From Cinnamomum chago (Eukaryota > Streptophyta > Magnoliopsida > Laurales > Lauraceae): a DNA stretch of 64,000 bases. The stretch spans positions 96,727,501-96,791,500 of the forward strand of contig CP142452.1 in NCBI GenBank assembly GCA_038049695.1, given 5' to 3'. The notes beneath the pieces are model-generated. The model ran no database searches. It worked only from the letters and a program-made list of their open reading frames with translations, and was not told the DNA's origin. The position numbers and the translations under genes were made by a program. Positions 36,306 to 46,920 of the stretch are shown here, piece by piece; within the stretch, counting starts at the first letter, position 1; each line of letters begins with the position of its first letter.

Positions 36306-38970
36306 ATGGCTATCTATCCTATCCTATGTGCTTCTTTAGGTAGATTTTATTTTTATCTCTAATTTTGCAGACTCTCACTCTGCCAAACATCGCTATCGAA
36401 TTGGTTTAGCAATTGTTGCAGGATTAGGTGAGCATTTTTTTCCCTCTATGAGGCTTTAATTTCTTTTATTAACAACTAAATAAAATCGAATGTATTTTGC
36501 AGCGTTTCCCTAGTAAGTAAAACTCCTGTTAACACTATCTGTTTCTGTCTTTTTCCATATTAAACTTACCAATTTATACTCATTTTTATGTGCAGCTTAA
36601 AAATATTTAAACATGACACTCACATTACACGGGTTCCATTGTTCGAAGTTTTTAATATGTTGAGCTACGTACTTTTGGCTTGGTAAGATACTGTTTTTTA
36701 TTCTTGTGATATTCTATTCATCTGGTTTGCTTCCAAATGAAAAACAATTCACTGTAATATGATATTCTGAATCTAAAGAATTTTTTGATAATGTGATTCT
36801 TCTAGAAAATATAATATAAACAAAGCTATTATTGGTGACATTCAAAATAACAAAATAAAAGCCTGTAGGGCCTACCTGTCTAGGGCCTACCTGTCTAGGA
36901 TAGGAAGCCTTCATTCATGGATGATGGGCTGCAATTCCAAACTATTACTTTTGTGCATAGAAAGTCATGTGGTTTCTTTTTCTATTAAAAAAAACGGTGG
37001 ATATAATTCTGATTAAGGCCAAATTATAATGACAATTTAGAAAACAAATATAGTATATTTGTGTGGCCCATGGTTTACACTAATATATATATATATATAT
37101 ATTTTTATGCGGGTTAGGTATGCCACACCGTTGGTATCTCAGCACACAGCGCAAATTCCAGTTACAATTGTAAATGGAATAAGAGGGATGATGAAACTTA
37201 TATTTATTATATGTTATTTAGTGAAAGAGCTAAGGCGCACACTCTTTCCGGGAGGGATATGCACGATTACATTTGTCTTCGTTTTCTTCCTCTTTCATAT
37301 CAGTCTTCATAAGGCACCTAGAGAGACCTTCTTTGCAATAACATCAACGTCTCTCTCCATTTTTATGACGACTGCTTCCATCTGGCATGTGGTAAGTAAA
37401 AAAAAAAAATTACATTTAATGTTTTTTTTAAATTATATTATTAATTAAACTTTCTTTTGAATTTTTATTGCAGAGATATGAATATACAACTCCGGAGTAG
37501 ATAATGGAAGGAATCCTTTTTTCAGAAATGGCGGGATGGGGAGGATTTTTCTTTTGGTCGCTCTATGCATATGAAACGAATGATAAATTCACGCGGATAA
37601 CATTCATAACGGGATTTCTTATAAGTACAGTGAGAATAGGGGTACTTCATAATAGATGCATGAATTTAATTTTGACTGCTGAAGGTGATAATGTTGCAAA
37701 TGAGGAGGAGGAGGAGGAGGAGGCCGAAAGTGATAATGTTGCTAATGAGGATGAGGAGGAGGAGGAGGCCGAAAGTGATAATGTTGCTAATGAGGATGAG
37801 GAGGAGGAGGAGGAGGAGGAGGAGGCTGAAGGTCATAATGTTGCAAATGAGGAGGAGGCTGAAGGTGATAATGTTGCTAATGAGGAGGAGGAGGAGGAGG
37901 AGGCCGAAAGTGATAATGTTGCTAATGAGGATGAGGAGGAGGAGGAGGAGGCTGAAGGTCATAATGTTGCAAATGAGGAGGAGGCTGAAGGTGATAATGT
38001 TGCTAATGAGGAGGAGGAGGAGGTGGAGGAGGAGGAGGAGGCTGAAGGTCATAATGTTGCAAATGAGGAGGAGGAGGCTGACGGTCATAATGTGTCAAAT
38101 GAGGAGCAGGAGGAGGCTGCAGGTCATAATGTTGCAAATGAGGAGGATGGAGCTCATAATGTTGCAAATGAGGAGGAACTTGTAGTGTTAGATGGAGCTC
38201 ATAATGTTGCAAATGAGGAGGAACTTGTAGTGTTAGATGGAGCTCATAATGTTGTAAATGAGGAGGAACTTGTGGTGTTACATGGAGCTCATAATGTGGC
38301 AAATGATGGACCTTTGGTGGTCCCTGGACAAGAAGAACGAGCTCACAATGTTGCAAATGACCAACCGCTGGTGGTACTTGTACCCATGGTCGTACTTGCA
38401 CAAGAAGACTGAGCTCACGATGTTGTAGATGACCCGATGGTGGTCCCTAGACAAGAAGACCGAGCTCACAATGTTGCAAATGACCAACCGCTGGTGGTAC
38501 CTGTACCCATGGTGGTACTTGTACAAGAAGACTGAGCTCACAATGTTGCAGATGACCAACCGCTGGTGGTACCTGCAGCCATGGTGGTACTTGTACAAGA
38601 AGACCGAGCTCACAATGTTGCAGATGACCCGGTGGTGGAACCGGTGGTGGAGCCTGTACATGTACCAAGGGTGGTTACTGTACAAGAACAAGCTCATAAT
38701 GTTGCACCCCGTCAAGAAGACCAAGCTCTTGATGACACGGTTGTAACTGTACACCCAGCTACAGCACACGAAGATGATGGAGTGGCAAGTCTACACCACC
38801 AACCTGTGATGGTGAGAGACCCTCCTCCTGTGGTGGTAGACGAGCCTCGAGCACATGTAGATGAGGGGGTGGTGGTAGGCGAAGACTACCAACCTCTTGA
38901 GGAAACGGCAGACCGAATGGAAGGAGACCACCTGCTGGTAACTGCAAACGCAGCTCCACCTCCCAGTTGA
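36306..38970 (+). pseudogene. SWEET-like gene, right-arm copy with three in-frame stops
   Basis: Exons mirror the left copy: 36306-36339 (doubtful), 36371-36427, 36503-36512, 36596-36682, 37118-37391, 37474-38970. Splice sites are kept. The last exon keeps one frame over about 1.5 kb but has TAG at 37498, TGA at 38410 and TGA at 38533. The left copy has CAG where the TAG stands, and neighbouring repeat units have CGA where the TGAs stand, so each stop fits one C-to-T change. The acidic tail is longer than in the left copy, with extra VVLVQED-type repeats. The first stop falls between predicted TM5 and TM6, so the product would lose the last TMs and tail. An open 302-codon frame restarts at the ATG at 37504. 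Confidence 0.75.
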
Positions 38971-39313
38971 AATGTTAATTCAAACATGATGGGCCCACCT
39001 AAAGTGGGCCATGGAAGTCTGATGGTTCATGCAGTTTTTTTTTAAGTAGTTTTGTATTGCACCTCCTGGATGTTGGAGTCATGTGTAATGGAAGTCTGTC
39101 CTATCTTTTCTAGAAAGTAGTTTCTTTTTTTGTTAAAAGTTGTTCAAAGAAAAATGAGATTAGGGAAGTTAGGGCAAGTCCCTATTTATTCTCTATTTTG
39201 TAACAACTCAAGCATTGAATCAAAAACAAAAAGATTTCCTTTGTGTCCAACGTTATTCTTTTGCCCTCTTTTCTGTAACTTTCATCAATAGCCCCAACAG
39301 TCCCTTGCTAGAC

Positions 39314-42300
39314 CAACTTGTGGTGCCGCCTTTTGCAGAAGAGGCAGCATACCAAGATGAGACGGTGGTAGGTCAAGACCAGGTTTTCATTACTTTTTGA
39401 AATAGAGGCCTTATGTCTTAACTCAATTTCAAACGGACATTCAAAATGCAATTTCAAACATTTTAAGACATATATATATATAGAACATAGAATTAAACTT
39501 GCCAAACAGGGACTTAGTGTTTTATCAAATACTCTAAATTATTAACAAGCTCTCAATGTTTAAATAAGTGCTTATTTTTAGAGTTACCAAATGACCCTCA
39601 GTTTTCCCATTTCCCAAATAACGTGAAAATTGAAACTTTCAATTTGTGATATATCCACGTATGAGATATTCCCGGTATTCCCATAGGGCCATACCACATT
39701 TCAGCACTCTGCCTTATAGATTTCTATGAATTTTTTTTAGTAGCATATATGTGGATGGATTAAAGTTCAACAAAAGAAGTGACCCACAAGAGAGGTGATT
39801 GTTTCAAGGGACCAGAACCATTGATCTTAGAAGGGTTGACATGATCATGGAGAGAGGCAAGAGAATCTCCATCAATTTAGTGTCAGTGTGCATGGGAAGA
39901 TTTTTTATTTTTTCACAAGGGGTAATACAGATGAAAAATGATCTAAGTAACGAGAAGAAGGGGTGTCAATTGAACCATGGTGATTCAAACTCTTTCTCCC
40001 AGAATAAGATATATTTCATTGTATTAAGCTTGTGATTCACTCATTCGTTTTGTATATTATTTCGGTCAAACGTTTGTAGTTATACTTGCCATCAATATAA
40101 CATTGAACCCAATTTTACTGGTACTTGGTAGTGTTTGAACCAATGGATTTTATAAGTGGGCTGCACTGATGAACTTTTTAGGCTAGATTGTAGAATTCTT
40201 TGATGCCCCTATGGTGGGTAGATGCTAATGGGCTGGACGTGGTAGAGATAAAATCAAAAGACACCTATCATACTGGGCCCAGATCTCGAAATGGACTCGT
40301 GTACCGTGGTTCCTTCCTGAAAGCGGGAAAGCAACTAAGCAAGTATTTAAAAGATCTTAGAACAAGTGTTCCTCCACTTATTCTCAGTTCAATATATCAT
40401 TTTCAAAGTGTGATGTAGCGGAAGCGTCTACGAGAACAACCTTCTATTAACCTGTTGATTCGACTAAGAATACCAGGCAATAGGCATCAAGATTCATTGA
40501 TTCAATTGAATACCGTAAATTGGAAGAAACAAAGGGGGAAATTCCTATGCAATTTTTATTCCAGATCTGTTCTGAAGGCCATCAGGCTTACAAAGGATAT
40601 AAATATAATCCTAAAACGAAAAAGTAAGAAAATAACACGAAAATGCTTAAGATATCCAATTTTTCCAAGAAAGGAAAGAATTAAGATAATGACACTACTG
40701 GAAAGTATAAATCATAACTAATCCGACGCAAAAAACAACAACTTATTATGACCTTCCTACTAAAAGTTATTATCAAAACAATTATTACCAAAAATAGAAA
40801 AAACGTATTTTTTTGGGCCTAAACAATGGAATTTGCCCGAAAAAAGTCGTACTTCAGCAGCATAAGCCGCTGAGTTGTGTTCATTGGCCTGTTTCCACTC
40901 AAAATAACATGTAATTTCACCAAAAACGGACACTTTGAAAAGCTTCCCCAAAACCGACAATTTGCTTTATTTGACACTACGTCGGTCCCACCTTTCCATG
41001 AAATCTATACCTTTCTACACTACATCAAAATACCTCTCTCTTTTTTATTCTTTTCCTTGTTTTTGGGTAGCACTGGGTACCAGCCAAGTTGGCTGGGCCC
41101 TTAGAACCTCCACTGATGCGGGATCCACTGTGAATTATTTAGAAGTCCACTGGAAAGTTTTTCAAACAACATTTTGGTTTTCTCATTCTACAACTAAATT
41201 CTGTATTTAAACAATTGGACCTACTTGGTCAACAACATATGTCAATGGTTGAATTAGCTTCATTTGATGAACATAACCATCTCATGAAGAGGGGCGCAAT
41301 CTGATCCAACCATACTCTCTCTTTTTTTATTTTATAACTTAGGGTATTTCCTGCCCGGCCAGTCGAGGAGCTTTTGGCCCCTGAGCTCGGAGGACACTCA
41401 ATTCTGGACAGTCGAGAACTAATCCTAAGGGCACCTGCAAATCCTCTTATCCACATAGACTACGGAGTTAAAATGGATATAATTTTTTTTTGGAGGTGGG
41501 ATCCCAATGAGTGTAGGGCTTTCACTTCGACTGGTCTGGGAACCTAGGATTGTCAAAGCCCATAAAAATGAGAGCTTTTCTTGCTATCCTATAACCCAAT
41601 GTTTCCTAACACACACACAAACACAAACAGAGACTAAAAAAAAAAAAGGGACCAGTGTTGGATAGAGCACGATTTTCGAAAGACCTCAACCAACTTTGAT
41701 GGGTGAACTCGGGATTGGCCCAACCTATTATCATATATTAATATACTAGCATATGCCAGATGTTCAACCAGAGTGCAACAAACAGCCTACAGTGAAAGTA
41801 ACATCAGAACATATTCTGTCAAAGGGGCAATTTTTGAACTGATCTGACCTGCTAGCCTGAGCTTGACCTGGTAATTTAGTGCTTGGGAGGTTGGGTTGAG
41901 TTCAGGTAAAAATTTCGAACTTGATTATTAATGGGCCTGGTTGGTGATCCGCATTCTTCCAATCTCACCAACCACCCCAGTGCAACCCAGACCCAAATCA
42001 AATCGGCTAATAGCACTTTCAACCCTTTAAACCTAGGCAAACTCAACATGTTATTTCGTGGTTGAAGTTGAATCTTTCATTAAGGATAGGTTTGGGCTGT
42101 CATTTTCAACCAATTAGCAATGTTGCCTAAATGTATACAGCCCCCAATAGGGGTCAGTCTGGCCTGAACTGCACCAGACCGGACCCATTGCCACCTCCTA
42201 GTTTCAATCTACTGTGGACCTGTCTTTTTAATACACATGGTATTCTTCTTGTTTCATACACTTTTGTCATATTTTGGGAAGGATGCCAGGTCAATGAAAC

Positions 42301-44423
42301 GCATGGTGGGTGGGCTACCAAAGGCTTCCTGGAGGAATCTAAGCAAAGGCATTAACAATCTATAATCTGTTCTGCACTCTCAAGTTGGACTTGTTTACCA
42401 TGTGAAATATGTGGATTTAAATATTTGAAATCTTTGAACGGTGCATTATCCCATCAACATTCCACCTAATGTACACTTGCATGCCTTTCCCATTTGTATT
42501 TTCTATGTTTACTTAACAGCCTAAATGTATACAGCCCCCAATAGGGGTCAGTCTGGCCTGAACTGCACCAGACCGGACCCATTGCCACCTCCTAGTTTCA
42601 ATCTACTGTGGACCTGTCTTTTTAATACACATGGTATTCTTCTTGTTTCATACACTTTTGTCATATTTTGGGAAGGATGCCAGGTCAATGAAACGCATGG
42701 TGGGTGGGCTACCAAAGGCTTCCTGGAGGAATCTAAGCAAAGGCATTAACAATCTATAATCTGTTCTGCACTCTCAAGTTGGACTTGTTTACCATGTGAA
42801 ATATGTGGATTTAAATATTTGAAATCTTTGAACGGTGCATTATCCCATCAACATTCCACCTAATGTACACTTGCATGCCTTTCCCATTTGTATTTTCTAT
42901 GTTTACTTAACAGCCCCATCTCTCTAGCTTTTTCTTCTTTTTTGTCCTTGTCAAAAGTTTGAGCATAATGTATCTCCCATGGGTTGGCACTTATCCAGTT
43001 TGTTTGGATTGATCACATTGATTTAAGAACATAATTTGTTTCATTAGGGTCTATCATATATTTTGGTTGTGATGCAGCTCCTGGGGCTCAGGAGCTCACT
43101 TGGATGCGTTTCTATCGTTAGGAGTAGGATGGAGGGAAAAGTCTCTACCCACAATGGTTATGCAAAAAAAAAAACAGCGCCCCATAAGATTACCCTACCT
43201 CTTGATTTAACTGCCTTAAAAGCTTAATTGATCTTTTAAACAATGGATTTTTTTTATACTCAAATCCAAATCCAACGGTCAGTGAAGGTTTGAAGATAAA
43301 AGTGTGAAAACAGCTGCAATGTGTACAGTACAGTTGATTGGATCTTCTAAACATTAATGTAGAGTTTTTTCTTGGAAGGTCACACTAACATGCCTGGTCC
43401 ATGGACCTCATGATATCTCAAGTCTCAGCTCTCAATCATGAATCAAATCTTTGTGGGGGTTGCAATTTGTAATGCCTTTGCAGCCTGAAAGTCATTAATC
43501 AAATCATGAATCAATCTTTTGTTAATGCTCGCACATGACTTTCTTGGACAAATCTGAATCCTACTAGGCCAGGCCTCACCTATAATTATATCCACGAAGA
43601 GGCACACGTACATCTGAAATCAAAGCCTTAAATTATAACAATACACCGTCTAGTGGCCCCAGTGCAAATTCTCACTCTGTTCAAAAATGGGCCCAACATC
43701 AGAAATCATGTGTAAAAGACGGGGGACAATGATTTAAGCAGGTTAGAGAGAAGAGTTGGGCCCCATAGATGGATGTAGTGGGATACGATTCCTTGATTGC
43801 TGACTACAGGAAAATTTCTTTAGTTATGACTGGCTATCTCTATCCATGTTTTACTCTGCTATCCAAATGCAATGCAATATCTAATTCATCTGGGTATTGC
43901 CCTCCTCCCCACTACTTTCAAGGAATTGGGACACATTTTCTGTTTCTCACGCCTGCAACCCATTGTAGTACCCATTTAATCTAGTCCTAAACGTTTGACT
44001 GTTCTGCTTAGCCTGTCTGTTATACACCTGACTCATTGCCACTACCCCAACAAACTATTTATTTTGTGGACACCTTGACCTCATGCAACTCTATCAATTC
44101 CAAATAGAGATCCAATTAGAACTTTTATAATCAAACGTTGCTGTAAAATGAAATGGTCATAGACCATGCTTCGCTTGTGGCAAGCGGTTGGATCTCTTCA
44201 TCAGCTTGATTCCTTTTATACTCCAGATAAAACAGTAAGGTAGCAAATTATTTCAATAATTTTCTTCATCTCGAACCACCAGTAGGATGGGCTTGCTTCA
44301 TTGGTGAAAGATTAATATCTTAAATGTAGCGACCAACCCTATCCTCCTTGTAGCTCTATTAACAGGTGCGGTCGGTCTCTCTTTGTAAAATAAACTAAGA
44401 GGAAAATAGAACATTTCCCATTC
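39314..44423. other. 5.1-kb segment present only in the right arm
   Basis: The left arm joins the two flanks with only about a dozen extra bases, so this is an insertion on the right or a deletion on the left. No terminal repeats or target duplication are visible. Its first bases (about 39316-39400) encode LVVPPFAEEAAYQDETVVGQ, reminiscent of the SWEET-like tail. A sequence like the 46.9-kb array occurs at about 41485-41520, and the perfect tandem duplication at 42125-42912 lies inside. Frames at 40200-40720 look unusually long for the region but match no family I know. Confidence 0.5.
42125..42912. repeat. Perfect tandem duplication, 394-bp unit
   Basis: Units 42125-42518 and 42519-42912 appear identical throughout, with the same 74-codon frame in each (42131 and 42525). 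Identity over 394 bases indicates a very recent duplication, or an assembly artefact. The frame has no recognised family and no splice context. Confidence 0.85.
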
Positions 44424-44577
44424 TATGCAAATGTGGCTTAAATGGCAATGGTCACAACAGGTTATGTTTATGGAAATGGAAGGAACAAGGAACAAGTCTT
44501 GGAAGCTTGTTCTTGAAGCTTTCCATATAGACCGTCGTGCAGGACTAGGAGGAGAGTGTGCTTTTTGAAGCTTTCCA

Positions 44578-44581
<4 letters not shown>

Positions 44582-44631
<50 letters not shown>
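44582..44631. repeat. GA microsatellite in right arm
   Basis: About 25 GA units, twice the length of the mirrored CT tract at 33450-33480. Confidence 0.9.
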
Positions 44632-44757
44632 ATTTATTGAAGATTGTCTGAGGTTCTGAGATGGTTGGGGGAGAGCATTTAGATTGTCTGAGGTTCTGAG
44701 ATGGTTGGGGGAGAGCATTTATTGAAGATTGTCTGAGGTTCTGAGATGGTTGGGTAG
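44631..44757. repeat. Triplicated short unit next to the GA tract
   Basis: A unit of about 40-48 bases beginning agcattta and containing gattgtctgaggttctgaga occurs three times in tandem. The left arm (about 33400-33455) has a single copy, so the change followed the arm duplication. Confidence 0.75.
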
Positions 44758-45059
44758 AGTTTTCTTTTGGCGTTTAGTAAACAGATGGAAATCTGAATTC
44801 AGTTTTGGTTCAGGTTGGGCTGTACAAACTTGGGCTCAGCCTGGCCCAAGTTGCACTCCTAGGATCCATTACAGCCAATGCAGATACACATTTTGGATTT
44901 CATTTTTTCATTCTACTAATGCTGACCTGTTCCGATGTGAATGCTTCCTTTCACAATTTTCATTCTACTAATGCTAAACTGAGTTATAATATTTCCTGAA
45001 TATGCTGTTTCTGTTGAATAAAAGGTGTTTCACTAACTGGCTTGGCAACAAAATTCCAG

Positions 45060-45310
45060 GTTGAATACTATGGAAGTCCGGTCAGCTTGAAAAGTATTGC
45101 GCAGATTAGCATGCCAAATTCAACCTCTTTCCTCATCCAGCCACATGACAAATCTATGTAATGGGTTTCAATGGTTTCTGACTCTTCTAAAATTTACAGC
45201 TTAAAATTTTTGAAAAGGCCAAAGTATGCTCCGATCTTGATTTAACTCCAAACAATGATGGAGAAGTAATTAGGCTGAGTATCCCTCAGTTGACATCTGA
45301 CAGGAGGAAG
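45060..45310 (+). pseudogene. Ribosome recycling factor fragment, two exons, right arm
   Basis: Exon 45060-45157 reads VEYYGSPVSLKSIAQISMPN and on to HDKS. Exon 45200-45310 has a good acceptor but lost one base near its start (ttaaaatttttg against ttaaaagttattg in the left arm). It then recovers the RRF frame for [20 protein letters not shown] and DRRK. The right and left copies therefore carry different disabling changes. The exons correspond to the middle of RRF, upstream of the exons at 61.2-62.1 kb. Confidence 0.8.
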
Positions 45311-46744
45311 GTATTTTCTTTGCATTTGATATCTCATACAAACTATATTCTGATAAGTGGAAGACAGTCTGAAATTTTTAGCCTCATTTGCTATAGCTAT
45401 ACACATACATGTGTATTAATAATCATAGACATCACTTGGCCTTTTTCATTTTTTTTTTTTATTTATCAATAGCAGCAGACTTATCATTAAAAACAATAGT
45501 ACAAGGACTCTATGACAGTACAAGAGGTATTCACAATCCAAACATACCACTTGAAGATAAAAGGGAAGAAAATGGACAAAAAAAGGCTGCATCATAGGCC
45601 TTCCATACAACACACACTATCATGTGTTACAGGCATTATCATTAATCATTATGTTTGTTTTTTAAACCATAGTTAACACTGAACAGAAGTATGAACTGCA
45701 ATAAGGACATCAACATGAAATGGAAAATTGGAATCCTTCGTCACCAGTTTTTCCAGCACAGAAAACATGTCTATTAAACATCAATACAGTTTTTTTATCA
45801 ATGTGTATCTCTGTATAATTAAAATGCTAGGAACTATTATGTATTTGGTTATCATGGGAATTAGAAAGGAGATGATTAAGCTACTGTTCTCTTGTAAAGT
45901 TTTTGAGGATCATGTAATTTTCACATACCTTTACTAATATTCCTATAATCTTAGGAACATTTTCAAAATTATCGTTCTCAGGAAATTATCATTCCGGTAT
46001 TAATGTCAGAATATTTTAAAATTTTTAGTTTTCTCAAGATTTTATGGGAAAATGTTTCAGAAATATATATTTTTATTTTTTTAATAATTTCTAAATTTAA
46101 AATGATATAAGAAAAGTATAAATTTTTTAACCCCATATTCATCTTTTTTCACAGTTTTCTCATGATATTCTCATTATTGAGAACTGAGAAGTATTTTTAA
46201 AATATGTGGTATTGTCAAGAAAATATCATTTCAGGTCTATTGTCGCAATATTTTCAAAACACCGCTGCTGATATTTGTGACTGAGGTTAGGAGTTTTGAT
46301 CCAATTCCATGTTTAGGGATGAAAATAGGTCCCGGAGTGCCTGAAGGGCACATATATAAAAAACTGGGTATGGGTCCAATATTTGGACTGGGTTTTTAGT
46401 TTAGGTTTGGGGTCAGGTCCATGGCATGACCCAAATAAAATTTGGATGCTTGATTGAACCCATTGATTTTTCATACACCTGAGAACCTGAATAGTGAATA
46501 CCCAATGCCACAAGTCTACAACTTGTGGTGCCGCACCAATCATGGATGAGGTTGGGGATTGAATTGTTTCTGGTGCTGCTGTAATCCTTATGGGGCAGCT
46601 TAAACCAGGAATGAAGGTATTAGGGTGCAGCTTAAACCATGTTCTATAGCCCAATACGAACATATTTAGGTGACTATCTATGCTGATGCTGAATGGGTTT
46701 AGTTTGGGACGTGTTCAGAGCTAAACTAAATTTAGGTTATGACC

Positions 46745-46920
46745 ACTAGGAGGAGAATGTGCTTTTTGAACCTTCCCATATGGGGGGGGAGAGAGAGAGA
46801 GAGCATTTATTGAAGATTGTCTGAGGTTATGAGACGGTTGGGTAAAGTTTTCTGTTGGAGTTTAGTAAACAGATGGAAATCTGAATTCAGTTTTGGTTCA
46901 GGTTGGGCTGTGCAAACTTG
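46745..46920 (+). repeat. Extra direct copy of a right-arm segment
   Basis: This repeats about 44545-44825 in the same orientation (aggaggaga, GA run, attgaagattgtctgaggtt, agatggaaatctgaattcag), without the triplication. It sits exactly where arm homology ends, marking a rearrangement junction. Confidence 0.7.

Larger units (their letters stand above)
36245..46750. repeat. Right arm of the large inverted duplication, interrupted
   Basis: Reverse-complement partner of 31036-36050. Homology runs 36245 to about 39314 (cccttgctaga), breaks for 5.1 kb, resumes at about 44423 (caaatgtggcttaaatggca) and ends near 46750. Coding parts of the arms look roughly 95 percent identical by eye; simple repeats differ more. 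The arm carries the stop-containing SWEET-like copy and the second RRF fragment. Confidence 0.85.

Noticed and set aside
37666..38088. Leucine/isoleucine-rich frame opposite the acidic tail, and M/R-rich frame on the same strand
   Set aside because: Shadows of the gaggag coding repeat; the same happens at 34334-34640 in the left arm.
40200..40721. Basic frames that look like organelle-derived coding DNA
   Set aside because: I could not match them to a named organelle gene; too weak to call a transfer.
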